From: Haematobia irritans
Lineage: Eukaryota > Arthropoda > Insecta > Diptera > Muscidae
Assembly: GCF_050003625.1 (NCBI RefSeq)
Contig: NC_134397.1
Coordinates: 197,181,063 to 197,245,062, forward strand
Length of the DNA stretch: 64,000 nucleotides
Reading direction: 5' to 3'
The position numbers and the translations under genes were made by a program. Positions 32,941 to 43,606 of the stretch are shown here, one piece after another; position 1 is the first letter of the stretch; the number at the start of each line of letters is the position of its first letter. The notes beneath the pieces are model-generated. The model worked only from the letters and a program-made list of their open reading frames with translations. It was not told the origin of the DNA and searched no databases.

Positions 32941-33170
32941 TATATACGTATTTAATGGGCCATTTTAAGTTTAATATATACCACGTATGGACTACGTGCT
33001 ATATATTACGGTATTAGGAAGTTTTAAGATACCTTGTCATCGGCAAAAGCTACCGCAACCCAAGCAATTCGATTGTGGATGACAGTCTTCAGTAGAAGTT
33101 AGTACGCAATCCATGGTGGAGGGTACATAAGCTTCGGCCTGGCCGAACTTACGGCCGTATATACTTGTTC

Positions 33171-33915
33171 CTTCTTCATATGAGGCCGTTTTGCCGCGAT
33201 TTCGACCTACAAACGCTCCAATAACGCCATATAATAGTCACTGTTGATGGTTTTTCCCTTCTCAAGATAATCGATAAAAATTATTCCATGCGCAATCCAA
33301 AAAACAGAGGCCATTACTTTGCCAGCGGACTTTTGAGTCTTTCCACGCTTCTGAGACGGTTCACCGGTCGCTGTCCACTCAGCCGACTGTCGATTGGACT
33401 CAGGAGTGTAGTGATGGAGCCATGTTTCATCCATTGTCATATATCGACCGAAAATCCCGGGTTTATTACGAGTTAACAGCTGCAAACACCGCTCAGAATC
33501 ATCAACACGTTGTTGTTTTTGGTCAAATGTGAGCTCGCGCGGCACCCATTTTGCACAGAGCTTCCGCATATCCAAATATTAATGAATGATATGACCAACA
33601 CGTTCCTTTGATATCTTTAAGGCCTCTGCTATCTCGATCAACTTCATTTTAGGGTCATTCAAAATCATTTTGAGGATTTTTTTTGATGTTTTCGTCGGTA
33701 ACCACCTCTTTCGAGTGTCCACTGCGTTCACCGTCCTCCGTGCTCATTTCACCACGCTTGAATTTTGCATACCAATCAATTATTGTTGATTTCCCTGCGG
33801 CAGAGTCCGGAAACTCATTATCAAGCCAAGTTTTTGCTTCCACCGTATTTTTTCCCTTCATAAAACAGTATTTTATCAAAACACGAAATTTCTTTTTTTC
33901 CATTTTTTTTTTCAC
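33171..33915 (-). pseudogene. mariner transposase, N-terminal block
   Basis: The N-terminal domain (33655-33915) reads EKKKFRVLIKYCFMKGKNTV, then STIIDWYAKFKRGEMSTEDG. A frameshift near 33680 and stops near 33580-33650 follow. The catalytic half (33207-33575) reads MRKLCAKWVPRELTF and then YMTMDETWLHHYTPESNRQS, giving the first catalytic Asp in MDETW. It ends LLERL, stop, VEIAAKRPHMKK at the insertion junction. Dead by frameshift, stops and insertion. Confidence 0.88.
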
Positions 33916-34084
33916 AATAACAAAAGTTGCTTCACATGAGACGCTCTATCTCACAAACTAATTGACTTACAGACGTCAAATTTTGACACGAATCACTTGA
34001 AGGTCGGTACTATATAAAAATATGCATTTAATACTAGCGACGCCATCTATGTGTCAGACCGGGGACTTATCAGCCAACCTGTTA

Positions 34085-34182
34085 ACTCTACGGGGTTTTG
34101 ACTTCCTGTCCCTGAATTCCACATACGACTGGCGTCCGCATAGATAATTCAGAACCCAACGCTTGGTTCCTGCCGGTAGCGA
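34085..34182 (-). pseudogene. Jockey-like reverse transcriptase fragment
   Basis: Minus-strand translation TSLPAGTKRWVLNYLCGRQS then YVEFRDRKSKPRRV. This is the segment just upstream of the K-QGVPQG motif of Jockey-type reverse transcriptases. Only about 32 residues survive. Confidence 0.65.
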
Positions 34183-34184
34183 CG

Positions 34185-34570
34185 TATTTTATTTCTATAG
34201 AAAATTTTGTTAAAATTTTATTTCTACAGATAATTTTGTCAAAATTTTATTTCTACAGATAATTTTGTCAAAAATTTATTTCTATAGAATATGTTCTCAA
34301 AATTTTATTGCAAAATTTTATTTCTATAGAAAATTTTCTGAAACAAATTTTATAGAAATTTTTCCAAAGTTTTATTTCTATATTTGATTTGATCTACCAA
34401 AACATCAAGAATTCTACCAATCCACCAAACAGAAAAAATATACTACTTTTCGGTAAAATTCTATCAACTGTGGCAACAGACAGACAAAGATACGTCTTAG
34501 AATATCGCACTGATCAAGCATTTATAAACTTTATATAATCGGTATTTCAATGTGTTGCAAATGAAATTTT
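34185..34570 (-). repeat. 29-bp tandem array (continuation) and element end
   Basis: 34185-34385 holds about seven units continuing 27897-28494. 34386-34475 is the array's flank: 'gatctaccaaaacatcaaga', 'attctaccaatccaccaaac', and 'ctatcaactgtggcaac'. 34476-34570 resembles a decayed family B or C end (tttatataatcggtatttcaa). Confidence 0.75.
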
Positions 34571-36045
34571 TGATTAATAGCGAAACCTTTGGCCATTATT
34601 CATTCATAGCAAGAATATCTGCTCCATTGAATAAGCATAAATCTATGTAGAATACACCTGCTCAAAAACAAAATGTTTACTTATTTTCGATTTTTGTGAT
34701 GAGGTGAAATGTATCCAATTTCCTTGTAAAAAAAGTAACCTATCTGAGATTATGAGAATCTTTCATTTTTCTCGGGGCTTATCTTTCATTTGGACATTTT
34801 GGACAAGCATGATAATCATTTACGGTTTACCTACTGTGTGGGACTGACTACTTGAAGTTCCGTAATTCACTTGACAGCTGCCCCCATCCCACGCCCCACT
34901 TCATCGCCTCCAATTCCTTGTTTACTCCTTAGTGTTTACCTCTAGCAGTGGGCATATTAATGGTTTGGCCTGAAAAAAAAAATATCTTTTCATGTGACAG
35001 AGGAATAAGCCTGGTCTATTTTTTATTTCTCCGATACTCTACTATGGAAATATCTTGTAAATGTGCTAGGTGGTCTACCGGTTTTCTTGATGTCAAAGTC
35101 ACTTGCAATGATGGATTTGGGAAAAAACATGGTATAACAAAACATACAAACATCACTGGTCAGAGGAGAATACAATGAACTGATACAGGCTATAGTAGTC
35201 CAGCCGTTTATCCTAGAGATAAGATTAATTAAACCACTGAAACAGAAAGGCAACACAAATGGCAAATGTAAGGTGACCAGTGAAAAACCTTTGTGGTCAA
35301 ATGACAAATGGGTTTCATCCCAGGTGAGATATCCTACACTTTTCGTATGCAAATGGGAAAGGCTGCAAAGGCCAAACACAATAAGTTGGCATTTTTTTCG
35401 ATTAAAAAATGATTGAAAATGGAAATATAATTAACCCATTAAATGTATTACACCATTTAGTTTTATAAACTTTGTTTGTATCCAGCCTCAAATCAACAGC
35501 TTCATGCTTGAACCGCGTGAATGGATTGTGCAATTTTTACAAAAAGATCAAATGTTACAAATTTGTATGGGGGTTTATCTTAATACTGGTCAATGTACTA
35601 ACAATAGTCGTAAAAGTAAAATCGAGTTTTAATTTCGCTTCAGGCAAATCGACAAACCGGCACACTTCACCACCTAACAATCATTTATGGGAAAATTGCT
35701 AAAATCTAAGTAAATCATGCAGTGAAGAAACATAACCAGCGATAGTTCGAGACACACCATTTTTGTTATTTTCGGCGGTAAAAAAAAATTGCAGACCCCG
35801 AATACGTCATATTCCTGCAGAAAATGTATTAAATGTCAGAATAGTTATTTCTTGATTAATAGGCTTTATAATATTTTATTGGAACCCAAAAAGGATGACA
35901 CACGCCCTCAAAATTCTTTCTCTAACATACAGAGTAGATGGTGAACGTGACACGAAATGATTGTGACTCACGAAAATGTTCGTGGCTCACGCCTGAGTAG
36001 TGAATCACACTAATGGCAACGCCTTGAGTTATGCATGAGAGTGAT
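34571..36045. other. Region without a recognised gene
   Basis: Low-copy looking sequence. Open frames 34948-35178 and 35023-35379 lie on opposite strands without recognisable domains. Near 35935-36040 'gtgactcacgaaaatgttcg' type wording also appears, loosely, near 39400-39600, suggesting an unnamed old repeat. Confidence 0.35.
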
Positions 36046-36790
36046 TGACCAACCAAAACTAATCTACCAAAATGTGAAAAGAATTTACCAAAAAATCTAC
36101 CAAATTTAAAAAAATCTTATTTTGAAGATTTCGACAAAATTTTTGTCAAACTTGATTTTTATAGGAAATTTTGTCAAAATTGTATTTCTAGAAAATGTTG
36201 ACAAATTGTAGAAAATTTTGACAAAATTTTATTTTTTTATTTGACAAAATTTTTTCTATAGAAAATTTTGACACTATTTTATTTCTATAGAAAATTTTGA
36301 CAAAATTTTATTTCAATAGAAAATTTTGACAAAATTTTATTTCTAGAGAAAATTTTCACAAAACTTTATTTTTATAGAAAATTTTGAAAAAACTTTATTT
36401 TTATAGAAAATTTTGACAATATTTTAATTCTTTAGAAAATTGTTAAAAATTTTTATTTTTTTAATTTTTACAGAAAATGTTAATAAAATTGTAGAAATTT
36501 TATTTTTTATTTTACAAATTTTTTTCTACAGAAAATTTTGACACTATTTTATTTCTATAGAAAATTTTGACAAAATTTTATTTCGATAGAAAATTTTGAC
36601 AAAATATTATTTCGATAAAAAATTTTGACAACATTTTTTTTTCTATAGAAAATTTTGACAAAAGTTTATTTCTATGAAAAAACTTTATTTTTATAGAAAA
36701 ATTTAACAAAACTTTAAACTTTTTTAGAAAACTTTGACAACATTTTATTTCTTTAAAAAATTGTTAAAACTTTTTTCTATGTAAAATTTC
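36046..36790 (-). repeat. 29-bp tandem array with flank
   Basis: The flank 'aaccaaaactaatctaccaaa' and 'tttaccaaaaaatctacca' leads into about 22 degraded units. Many carry gacaaaattttattt, a variant of the unit. The array resumes at 38762-38880 beyond a family A insertion and ends with the 'caagaattctaccaatctatc' flank. Confidence 0.82.
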
Positions 36791-36804
36791 CAAGAATTTT
36801 ATAT

Positions 36805-38760
36805 AGCTCCACCATAGGATGGGGGTATATTAGCTTTGTCATTCCGTTTGTAACACATCGAAATATTGCTCTAAGACCCCATAAAGTATATATATTCTGG
36901 GTCGTGGTAAAATTCTGTGTCGATCTGAGCATGTCCGTCCGTCCGTCTGTTGAAATCACGCTAACTTCCGAACGAAACAAGCTATCGACTTGAAACTTGG
37001 CACAAGTAGTTGTTATTGGAGTAGGTCGGATGGTATTGCAAATGGGCCATATCGGTCCACTTTTACGTATAGCCCCCATATAAACGGACCCCCAAAATTT
37101 GGCTTGCGGATCCTCTAAGAGAAGCAAATTTCATCCGATCCGGTTGAAATTTGGTACATGGTGCTAGTATATGGTCTCTAACAACCATGCAAAAATTGGT
37201 CCACATCGGTCCATAATTATATATAGCCCCCATATAAACCGATCCCCAGATTTGGCTTGCGGAGCCTCTAAGAGAAGCAAATTTTATATGATCCGGCTGA
37301 ATTTTGGTACATGGTGTTAGTATATGGTCTCTAATGACCATGCAAAAATTGGTCCACATCGGTCCACAATTATATATAGCCCCCATATAAACCGATCATC
37401 AGATTTGACCTCTGGAGCCCCTTGGAAGACCAAAATTCACCTGAAGGGGAAGAGCAAAATTTATCCGATTCGGTTGAAATTTGGTACATGATGTTAGTAT
37501 ATGGTATCCAACAACCATGCAGGAATTGGTTCATAGCAGTCCATATTTACCCAGCAAAAAAAGCGTCGCCAAAAAAGTAATTAAAATGTTCTTTTTGGAT
37601 ACGGTAGTGGTGCAAAATTGACGCAGAAGCGATGAATTTAACATGGGCTTGTCATAGGACGGAAGTCCTCCATTTCAACAGCCGTTGCACTTAATTCGCA
37701 TCACTTCTTTAGGTGTGATCCGAATTCAATGTTTCTGTGATATTTTAAAAAATTCTGTGATATTTTGTCAAATAAATAATATTTATAATTTTTTATAATT
37801 TTTACTGTATTCTAACGCTTGTGGGAAACGTTTGACCTCAAATATTTTCAAAAATTCACAATTTTTCTAGCATTTTTGTTGACAAAATTTAAATGGTTTG
37901 TACCATTTTATGAATTCTTATTCTATTTTTAACCTTTTTGAAACAAAAAGAGTTAAAATTATCCATTAAAAGTATGAAAACACCAAGTTATAAAAAATTG
38001 AATTAAAATAACTTCCTGGGTAGTTAAAATAAAGAACATCATTGGGAGTGCATCTTCTGGAAGTGCTTTTAAAGTTGTGCCTTTGGAAGAACTTCCAAAA
38101 TTTTTTTGCTGGGTATATAGAGCTCCCATATAAATCGATCCCAGATTTGACCTCCGGTGTCTTTTGGAGAAGCAAAATTCATCCGGTCTGGTTGAAATTT
38201 GGTACGTGGTGGTAGTATATGATATTTAACAACCATGCCAAAAGTGGTTCATATCAGTCCATAATCATATATAGCCCCCATATAAACCGATCCCGAGATT
38301 TGGTTTTGGAGACTCTTGGAGGAGCAAATTTCATCCGAGTCAGTTGAAATTTGGTACATTGTGCTAGTATATGGCCGTTAACAACCATTCCTAACTAGGT
38401 CCATATCGGTCTATAGTTATATATAGCCCTCAGATAAATCGATCTACAATCAAGTTCATAAATCGTGACATATCAAGTTCATAATTGTATATACATATAA
38501 GCGACCCCCATATTTCAATTCTGGGTCTCTACGTACCGTGCAAAAGTCCATATCGATTCGTAATTATTTGTAGACTTACCTATACATACCTTTTTTGTTT
38601 ACTATATACCACGTATGGACTAACTCACAATTTAGAAAACGATGTTAAGAAGTTTTAAAATACTACAAACCAAGTAATTCAATTGTGGATGACAGTCTTT
38701 CGTAGAAGTTTTTACGCCATTCATGGTGGAGGGTACATAAGATTCGGCCTGGCCGAACTT
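36805..38760 (-). mobile_element. Family A composite element
   Basis: Minus orientation: 3' end at 36805 (ctccaccataggatggggg), gtccgtccgtctg at 36934-36950, about seven units of about 152 bp, 5' body, and the hairpin end attcggcctggccgaa near 38740. It is interrupted at TA by the CCCAGC MITE (37550-38113) and inserted within a 29-bp array. Confidence 0.78.
37550..38113. mobile_element. MITE Q, CCCAGCAAAAAAA ends, TA target
   Basis: A 564-bp element with ends CCCAGCAAAAAAA and TTTTTTTGCTGGG, flanked by TA (37548-37549, 38114-38115). Removing it restores a family A unit. It contains 'catcactt' and 'gtgtgatccgaattcaatg', 'ccattaaaagtatgaaaac' and 'gcatcttctggaagtg'. Non-coding. A rearranged copy is at 42160-42786. 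Confidence 0.85.
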
Positions 38761-38761
38761 T

Positions 38762-38944
38762 ATTTTTAATTTTATTTCTATTGAATATTTTGTAACAGTT
38801 ATATTCTATAGGAAATTTGGTCAAAATACAATTTCTCTAGAAAATTTTGTTAAAATTTTACTTCGATAAAAAATTGAAGTAGCTCTTAGTTGGAGAACCA
38901 TCAAGAATTCTACCAATCTATCAAATAGTGAAAAATCTATCATT
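38762..38944 (-). repeat. 29-bp tandem array, continuation, with flank
   Basis: About four degraded units followed by 'ccatcaagaattctaccaat' flank, continuing 36046-36790 across the family A insertion. Confidence 0.7.
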
Positions 38945-39165
38945 TTTGAGAAGGGACCTCCTTTTTATAGCAGACGGCGTTCCTCATTGCAGTGAAACCA
39001 CTTAGAGAAGCTTTGAAACACTCAGAAATGTCACCGGCATTATTGAGGTGGGATAATCCACCGCTGAAAAACTTTTTGGTCTTTGGTCGAAACTGGGATT
39101 GAACTTGCGACCCATTGTATGCACGGCTGGCATGCTAACCATTGCACCACGGTGGCTCCCACTAC
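38945..39165 (-). mobile_element. tRNA-derived SINE, copy 2
   Basis: Minus strand head: GCCACCGTGGTGCAATGG, TTAGCATGCCAGCCGTGC, then B-box-like AAGTTCAATCCC; followed by the body 'aaaagtttttcagcggtgg' and 'gcttctctaagtggtttc' and 'tgctataaaaaggaggtcc'. This is the best-preserved head in the window. The GGGCTGCCAC tail is lacking. Confidence 0.7.
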
Positions 39166-39360
39166 TATAGCCGATTACGAACGGCGTTTCACATCGTGGT
39201 GAAACCACTTAAGCTTTTTAACACTTAGAAATGTCATCAACATTACTGAGAGAGGATAATCCACACCTGAAAAACTTTTGGTGGCCGGTCAAAACTGGGA
39301 TTGAACCCGCGACCCTTTGTATGCACGCCTCGCATGCTAATCATTGCACTACGGTGGTTT
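39166..39360 (-). mobile_element. tRNA-derived SINE, copy 3
   Basis: Head on the minus strand: CCACCGTAGTGCAATG, ATTAGCATGCGAGGCG, GGGTTCAATCCC, then 'aaagtttttcaggtgtgga' and 'agtggtttcacca'. It follows copy 2 directly in the same orientation, a tandem pair or a SINE inserted into the tail of another. Confidence 0.7.
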
Positions 39361-40160
39361 TAAACTTAACATACAATTCAATGCGAGTCAATTCATTGCG
39401 AGTCACTACCATTTTCTTGGATGAGTCATTTTCGTGAGGCACGACATTTCTATTCGTGGTGTGCGCCTTTAAGAGTTTTTCGTACGTGGGTGTGCGTGAA
39501 TACGGATTTTCTTTTCGTAAATGAACATGAGTCCTACAAAAATCTCGTGCATCAGCAAAATTTCGTGAGTGTACGTAAGAAAAATATTACTCGTGGGCAC
39601 ACCTCCCACGGACGCCAAAGCCATCACAAACTTTGAGAAAGTGACACTGTAGTATTTTGATTCAGTTCCAGCGAAGCGCTTTCTTGAGTTGATGGACTGT
39701 TTGGTATTTTCAAGTGCCCATACTTATCCCCCGAAAAATCCCAGGTGCAAAATTCCAACGGATTGAGATCCTGTGATAGACCGATCTCCTGATTTGACTT
39801 CTTGAGGGCAGGGAAGCATAAATTTTCAACCGATTTGCTTGAAGATTGAAATCTGGGATAATATTAAGTTAGTTAACAGCTCCCATATAGAGGACTGTGA
39901 ATCAGCAATTTCCATTCGATTTGCAGGGAAAATTAAATGGAAACAGCAAATTTGTACCCGATATGATTGAAGTTTGAAATCTAGAGTTAATTTCGGCTTG
40001 TCAAGAGATGTACCAAATGTGCTATGTATTGATCTATGGTTTGATATAGCCTCATATATGGACCGATATCCCGATTTGATTTTATGAGAGCATGGAGACC
40101 GCAATTTTTATCCGACTTGTCTATAATTTCAATTTAAATCCAAAAGGGCTCTGCCAAATA
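39361..40160. repeat. Unassigned sequence and a decayed family B/C fragment
   Basis: 39361-39760 has repeated 'cgtgaggcacgac', 'ttcgtgagtgtacg' wording of unknown origin. About 39765-40150 carries 'gaccgatctcctgatttgac', 'ttgaaatctgggata', 'atggaccgatatcccgattt', a degraded minus-strand array related to families B and C. Confidence 0.4.
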
Positions 40161-40840
40161 TAATTTATATCGATGATGTTTTGATAAAACTCCTTTACTG
40201 ATCAAACTCCCCATTGGTATCAAATAACCATTTCAAGAAGATGTTCTTCATATTGGCAACGTCTCTAACAGTGAGATAAACTAATTATGCACCCTGCATC
40301 CTTTAATGGTCTTCAAAAGAATGGCAAGGAGTACATTTATTTATTTTTTTTCTGGTCAACTTCAATGTGGCATGGAATAATTCATTAAATCTTGATTAAA
40401 ACCGGCCACGAAAAATCCACCAAAAACAGAGCATGTGTTGTCCAAGAAAACTAGTACGACTATGTGTATGCAAGTAATCCAATAGTCGTAAAAGGCGCAA
40501 AGCCATCGAGAAGGTGAATACCACCACCGTCAACTAATTCACTGACCAATATTTCCCAAGCAACTGTTCAAGTGGGTCATAACAAAAGAAACACAAAATG
40601 CCGATACAACACCTTCGCGAGAGCGCGCGCATGCGCAATGATTGTAAAGTAAATGAACTTTTTCGTACATCATGTACGGGTTTGTGTGCGGTCATTCGAA
40701 ACAAATGAAACAGAAAAAACACCCAAAAATGTTTGAAATGAAAATGAAACTTTTAAGCAGGACTTCTCAATTCAGGAGATATTATGTTTTCGACAATATC
40801 CGATCGATCTAACCAAGAAATTAAAGCAGTAGGGAAGGAA
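40161..40840. other. Region without a recognised gene
   Basis: No recognised gene or dispersed repeat. At 40616-40640 'gcgagagcgcgcgcatgcgc' is an alternating purine-pyrimidine tract, unusual in this AT-rich window. Confidence 0.35.
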
Positions 40841-40844
40841 GGGT

Positions 40845-41640
40845 ATAAATATGGGAAACATTTAAATCTGAAGCAATTTTAAGGAAACTTTGCAAAAGTT
40901 AATTTATGATTTATCGCTCGATATACATGTATTAGAAGTTAAGAAAATTAGAGTCATTTTTACAACTTTTCGACTAAGCAGTGGCGATTTAACAAGGAAA
41001 ATGTTGGTATTTTGACCATTTTTGTCGAAATCAGAAAATATATATATGGGAGCTATATCTAAATCTGAACCGATTTCAATCAAATTTGGCATACATGACT
41101 ATATTACTAATTGTACTCCTACTGCAAAATTTCAACCAAATTGGGGTATAACTCTGGCTTCTGGGACCGTATTAGTCCATATCAGGCGAAAGATATATAT
41201 GGGAGCTATATCTAAATCTCAACCGATTTCAATAAAATTTGGCACACTTGACTATAGTACTAATTGTTCTTCTTGTGCAAAATTTGAAGCAAATTAGAGT
41301 AAAACTCTGGCTTTTGGGGCCATATAAGTCAATATCGGGCGAAAGATATATATGGGAGCTATATCTAAATCTGAACCGATTTCTTCCAAAATCAATAGGG
41401 TTCTATTCTGAGCAAAAACACATACTTGTGCAAATTTGAAGTCGATTGGACTAAAACTGCGACCTATACTTTGATTACAAAAATGTATTCACGGACAGAC
41501 GGACATGGCTATATCGACTCAGGAGCCCACCCTGAGCATTTTTTCCAAAGACACCATGTGTATATCTCGTCTCCTTCTGGATGTTGCAAACATATGCACT
41601 AACTTATAATACCCTGTTCCACAGTGTCGCGCAGGGTATA
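40845..41640 (+). mobile_element. Family C element
   Basis: Four units of about 152 bp from 40890 on (gaaagatatatatgggagct, ctaaatctgaaccgatttc; unit starts near 41046, 41201 and 41353). Then 'cacggacagacggacatgg', 'tatatcgactcaggagccc', and the end cctgttccacagtgtcgcgc + agggtata. The same architecture as A and B with different sequence. Confidence 0.72.
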
Positions 41641-42155
41641 AACATTGATAGTTGTCCGAAATTTAGAAAATTGAACTTAATGTTTCCGATTTGTTTGAAG
41701 TTTTCATGGAATCTTGGCGGTGGCTTCTAGACAAAGATTCACTACTTTATTTTGGGGTGGGAAACCACCCCTTTGCCCGATTTTTTATGAAGTATTATGA
41801 AACAACTAAATTTCTCCAATTTACTTGAAATATACAGGAGACGCCAAGACCCCAAAACGGGAGGTCGGTTTATATGGGGACTATATCAAAACCTGGACCG
41901 ATATAGCCCATCTTTGAACTTGACCTGCCTGCAGACAAAAGACGAGTTTGTGCAAAATTTCAGCACGATTGCTTCATTATTGAAGACTGTAGCGTGATTA
42001 CAACAGACAGACGGACATCGTTATATCGTCTTAGTATTTCTCCCTGATCAAGAATATATATGCTTTATATAGTCGGAAATCGATATTTCGATGTGTTACA
42101 AACGGAATGACAAACTTATTATACCCCCGTCACCATTCTATGGTGGTGGGTATAA
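41641..42155 (+). mobile_element. Family B element, truncated
   Basis: One unit (ggtcggtttatatggggac, aaacctggaccgatatagcc), then 'gacctgcctgcagacaaaag', 'acagacagacggacatcg', TA-rich 'agaatatatatgctttata', and the end ccattctatggtggtgggta. The 3' half matches 22355-22620 inverted and 62800-63020 direct. Confidence 0.72.
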
Positions 42156-42159
42156 AAAG

Positions 42160-42786
42160 TTAAAATTACCCATTAAAAGTATGAAAAACCAAGTTATAAA
42201 AATTTGAAAAATTTAACTTCTTGGGTAGTTAAAATAAAGAACATCATTGGGAGTGCATCTTCTGGAAGTGCTTTTAAAGTTGTGCCTTTGGAAGAACTTC
42301 CTTTTTGGATCCGGAAATGGTGCAAAATTGACGCAGAAGCGATGCATTTAACATGGACTTATCACATCACTTCTTTAGGTGTGATCCGAATTCAATGTTT
42401 TGGATGTAAATTAAAAAATTCTGTGATATTTTGTCAAAAAAATATTTTTTATATTTTTTTATAATTTTTAATGGATTCTAAAGTTTGTCGGAAACGTTTG
42501 ACCTTAAATCTTTTCAAAAATTCACAATTTTTTCAGATTAGAATTAGCATTTTTTCGACAAAATTTAAATGATTTGTACCATTTTATGAATTCTTACTCT
42601 GTTTTTAACCTATTTGAAAAAAAAGTTAAAATTACCCATTAAAAGTATGAAAAAACCAAGTTATAAAAAATTTAATTAAAAGAACTTCTTGTGTAGTTAA
42701 AAAAATTAACATCATTGGGAGTGCATCTTCTGGAAGTGATTTCAAAGTTGTGCCTTTGGAAGAACTTCCAATTTTTTTTTGCTGGG
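42160..42786. mobile_element. MITE Q, rearranged tandem copy
   Basis: 42160-42300 matches the 3' half of the 37550-38113 MITE, then without a tip passes at 'ctttttggatccggaaatgg' into the 5' part of a second copy, which runs to the normal end TTTTTTTTTGCTGGG at 42786. 'catcttctggaagtg' therefore occurs twice. The left tip is lost. Confidence 0.72.
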
Positions 42787-42984
42787 TAGTTATGCGCATA
42801 AAGGAACGAGATTCCTACTGTCCCTACTACTACTATTTAGCGAAACCACAGCCAAAGGGACGGGATTGGAAAAATGCGTAAGAAAAGAAGACCCTGTTAA
42901 GCCGATATTGTTCATTTGCAACACTAAAATAAAAACTATTTGTGCAAAGAATATATCTTCACGAAACTTTTTCCAAGTAAAGAC

Positions 42985-43080
42985 TTAATTGAATTAAAAA
43001 TTTAATTGATTCAACAAATTTTTTAATTGAAACAAAACTCAATCACAAAAATTAGAATACATATTTTCGATACAAAAAAA
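42985..43080. repeat. MITE N fragment
   Basis: 'tgaattaaaaatttaattga' and 'aattgaaacaaaactcaatc' match the inner part of family N (63080-63342). No ends. Confidence 0.45.
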
Positions 43081-43084
43081 AACA

Positions 43085-43606
43085 ACAAAATGACATAGTT
43101 AATTAATCCATCCGAATTCGGAGGCTATATCTTTTTTGAAAAACGTTTGTGATACTCTGCTGTGGGTGTTTGTTTTCCTATTTCCTTGGGTTTATTTATT
43201 GACATCGATGGTGTAGTGGCGGAGGTGGTGGCAATGGATGAGTGCCACATGACGTTAGTTTGTTTCTAAAATGTTTGTAAATTTTTTTAAGAATTTCCAC
43301 AACATATTGATACCATGGAAGTGGTGGAACTTTGCTTGAATGCATTGAAAGGCGTTTTAGTCTAGTTACGGACTATGACCGTGTTTATTTTTTTCATAGT
43401 TGTGGGCTTTGTGTAGATTGGCTTTATGGATCTGCGCGATTTACTTTATAATCTTAGTAATTTGCAATGTGCAAAATAGTTTTACGAGTCAGTTTTCAAT
43501 GTATTAAGGCATCACGAAGTTTATTAACCTTAGGAAGAATTTTTTTTTCGTTTTTTTTTATTTGTCCGTCCTCTGTCTTTTTTATTTGTTTCGAATTCAA
43601 GTAAAC
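43085..43606. other. Region without a recognised gene
   Basis: Low-copy looking sequence up to the start of the inverted duplication; nothing recognisable. Confidence 0.35.

Larger units (their letters stand above)
29549..33170 (-). mobile_element. Family A composite inserted in mariner
   Basis: Minus orientation. 3' end at 29550 (tataccctccaccatagg), GTCC microsatellite at 29684-29707, about five units to 30350, then a DD41D piece (30366-31143) and an element E piece (31144-31977), more units (31978-32535), a 29-bp array (32570-32940), the 5' body, and the hairpin end ttcggcctggccgaa near 33133. Both ends have the usual family A sequences, so it is a complete, further-invaded element. About 27 bp of mariner, including the second catalytic Asp codon, is absent at the junction. 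Confidence 0.78.
29203..34082 (-). mobile_element. Himar1-like mariner (irritans subfamily), split by an insertion
   Basis: Terminal inverted repeats ACAGGTTGGCTGATAAGTCC continuing CCGGTCT at both ends, flanked by TA (29201-29202, 34083-34084). Without the 3.6-kb insert (29549-33170) the element is about 1258 bp, close to the usual size of about 1.29 kb. The transposase is on the minus strand in two blocks. The ends and protein match my recollection of Himar1 from horn fly. It inserted into the Jockey-like element. Confidence 0.92.
28495..34182 (-). mobile_element. Jockey-like non-LTR retrotransposon, 5'-truncated and split
   Basis: Two pieces flank a mariner: 34085-34182 (RT sequence) and 28495-29200 (ORF2 tail and 3' end). 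Both outer junctions lie in 29-bp array units, and 'attttatttctat' occurs on both sides. This fits a target-site duplication of about 13 bp, though it is hard to prove within a tandem array. It ends near 28495 in 'gttacaacacaacaac' with no long poly(A). The distance between the two pieces in related proteins implies an internal loss of a few hundred residues. Confidence 0.7.
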
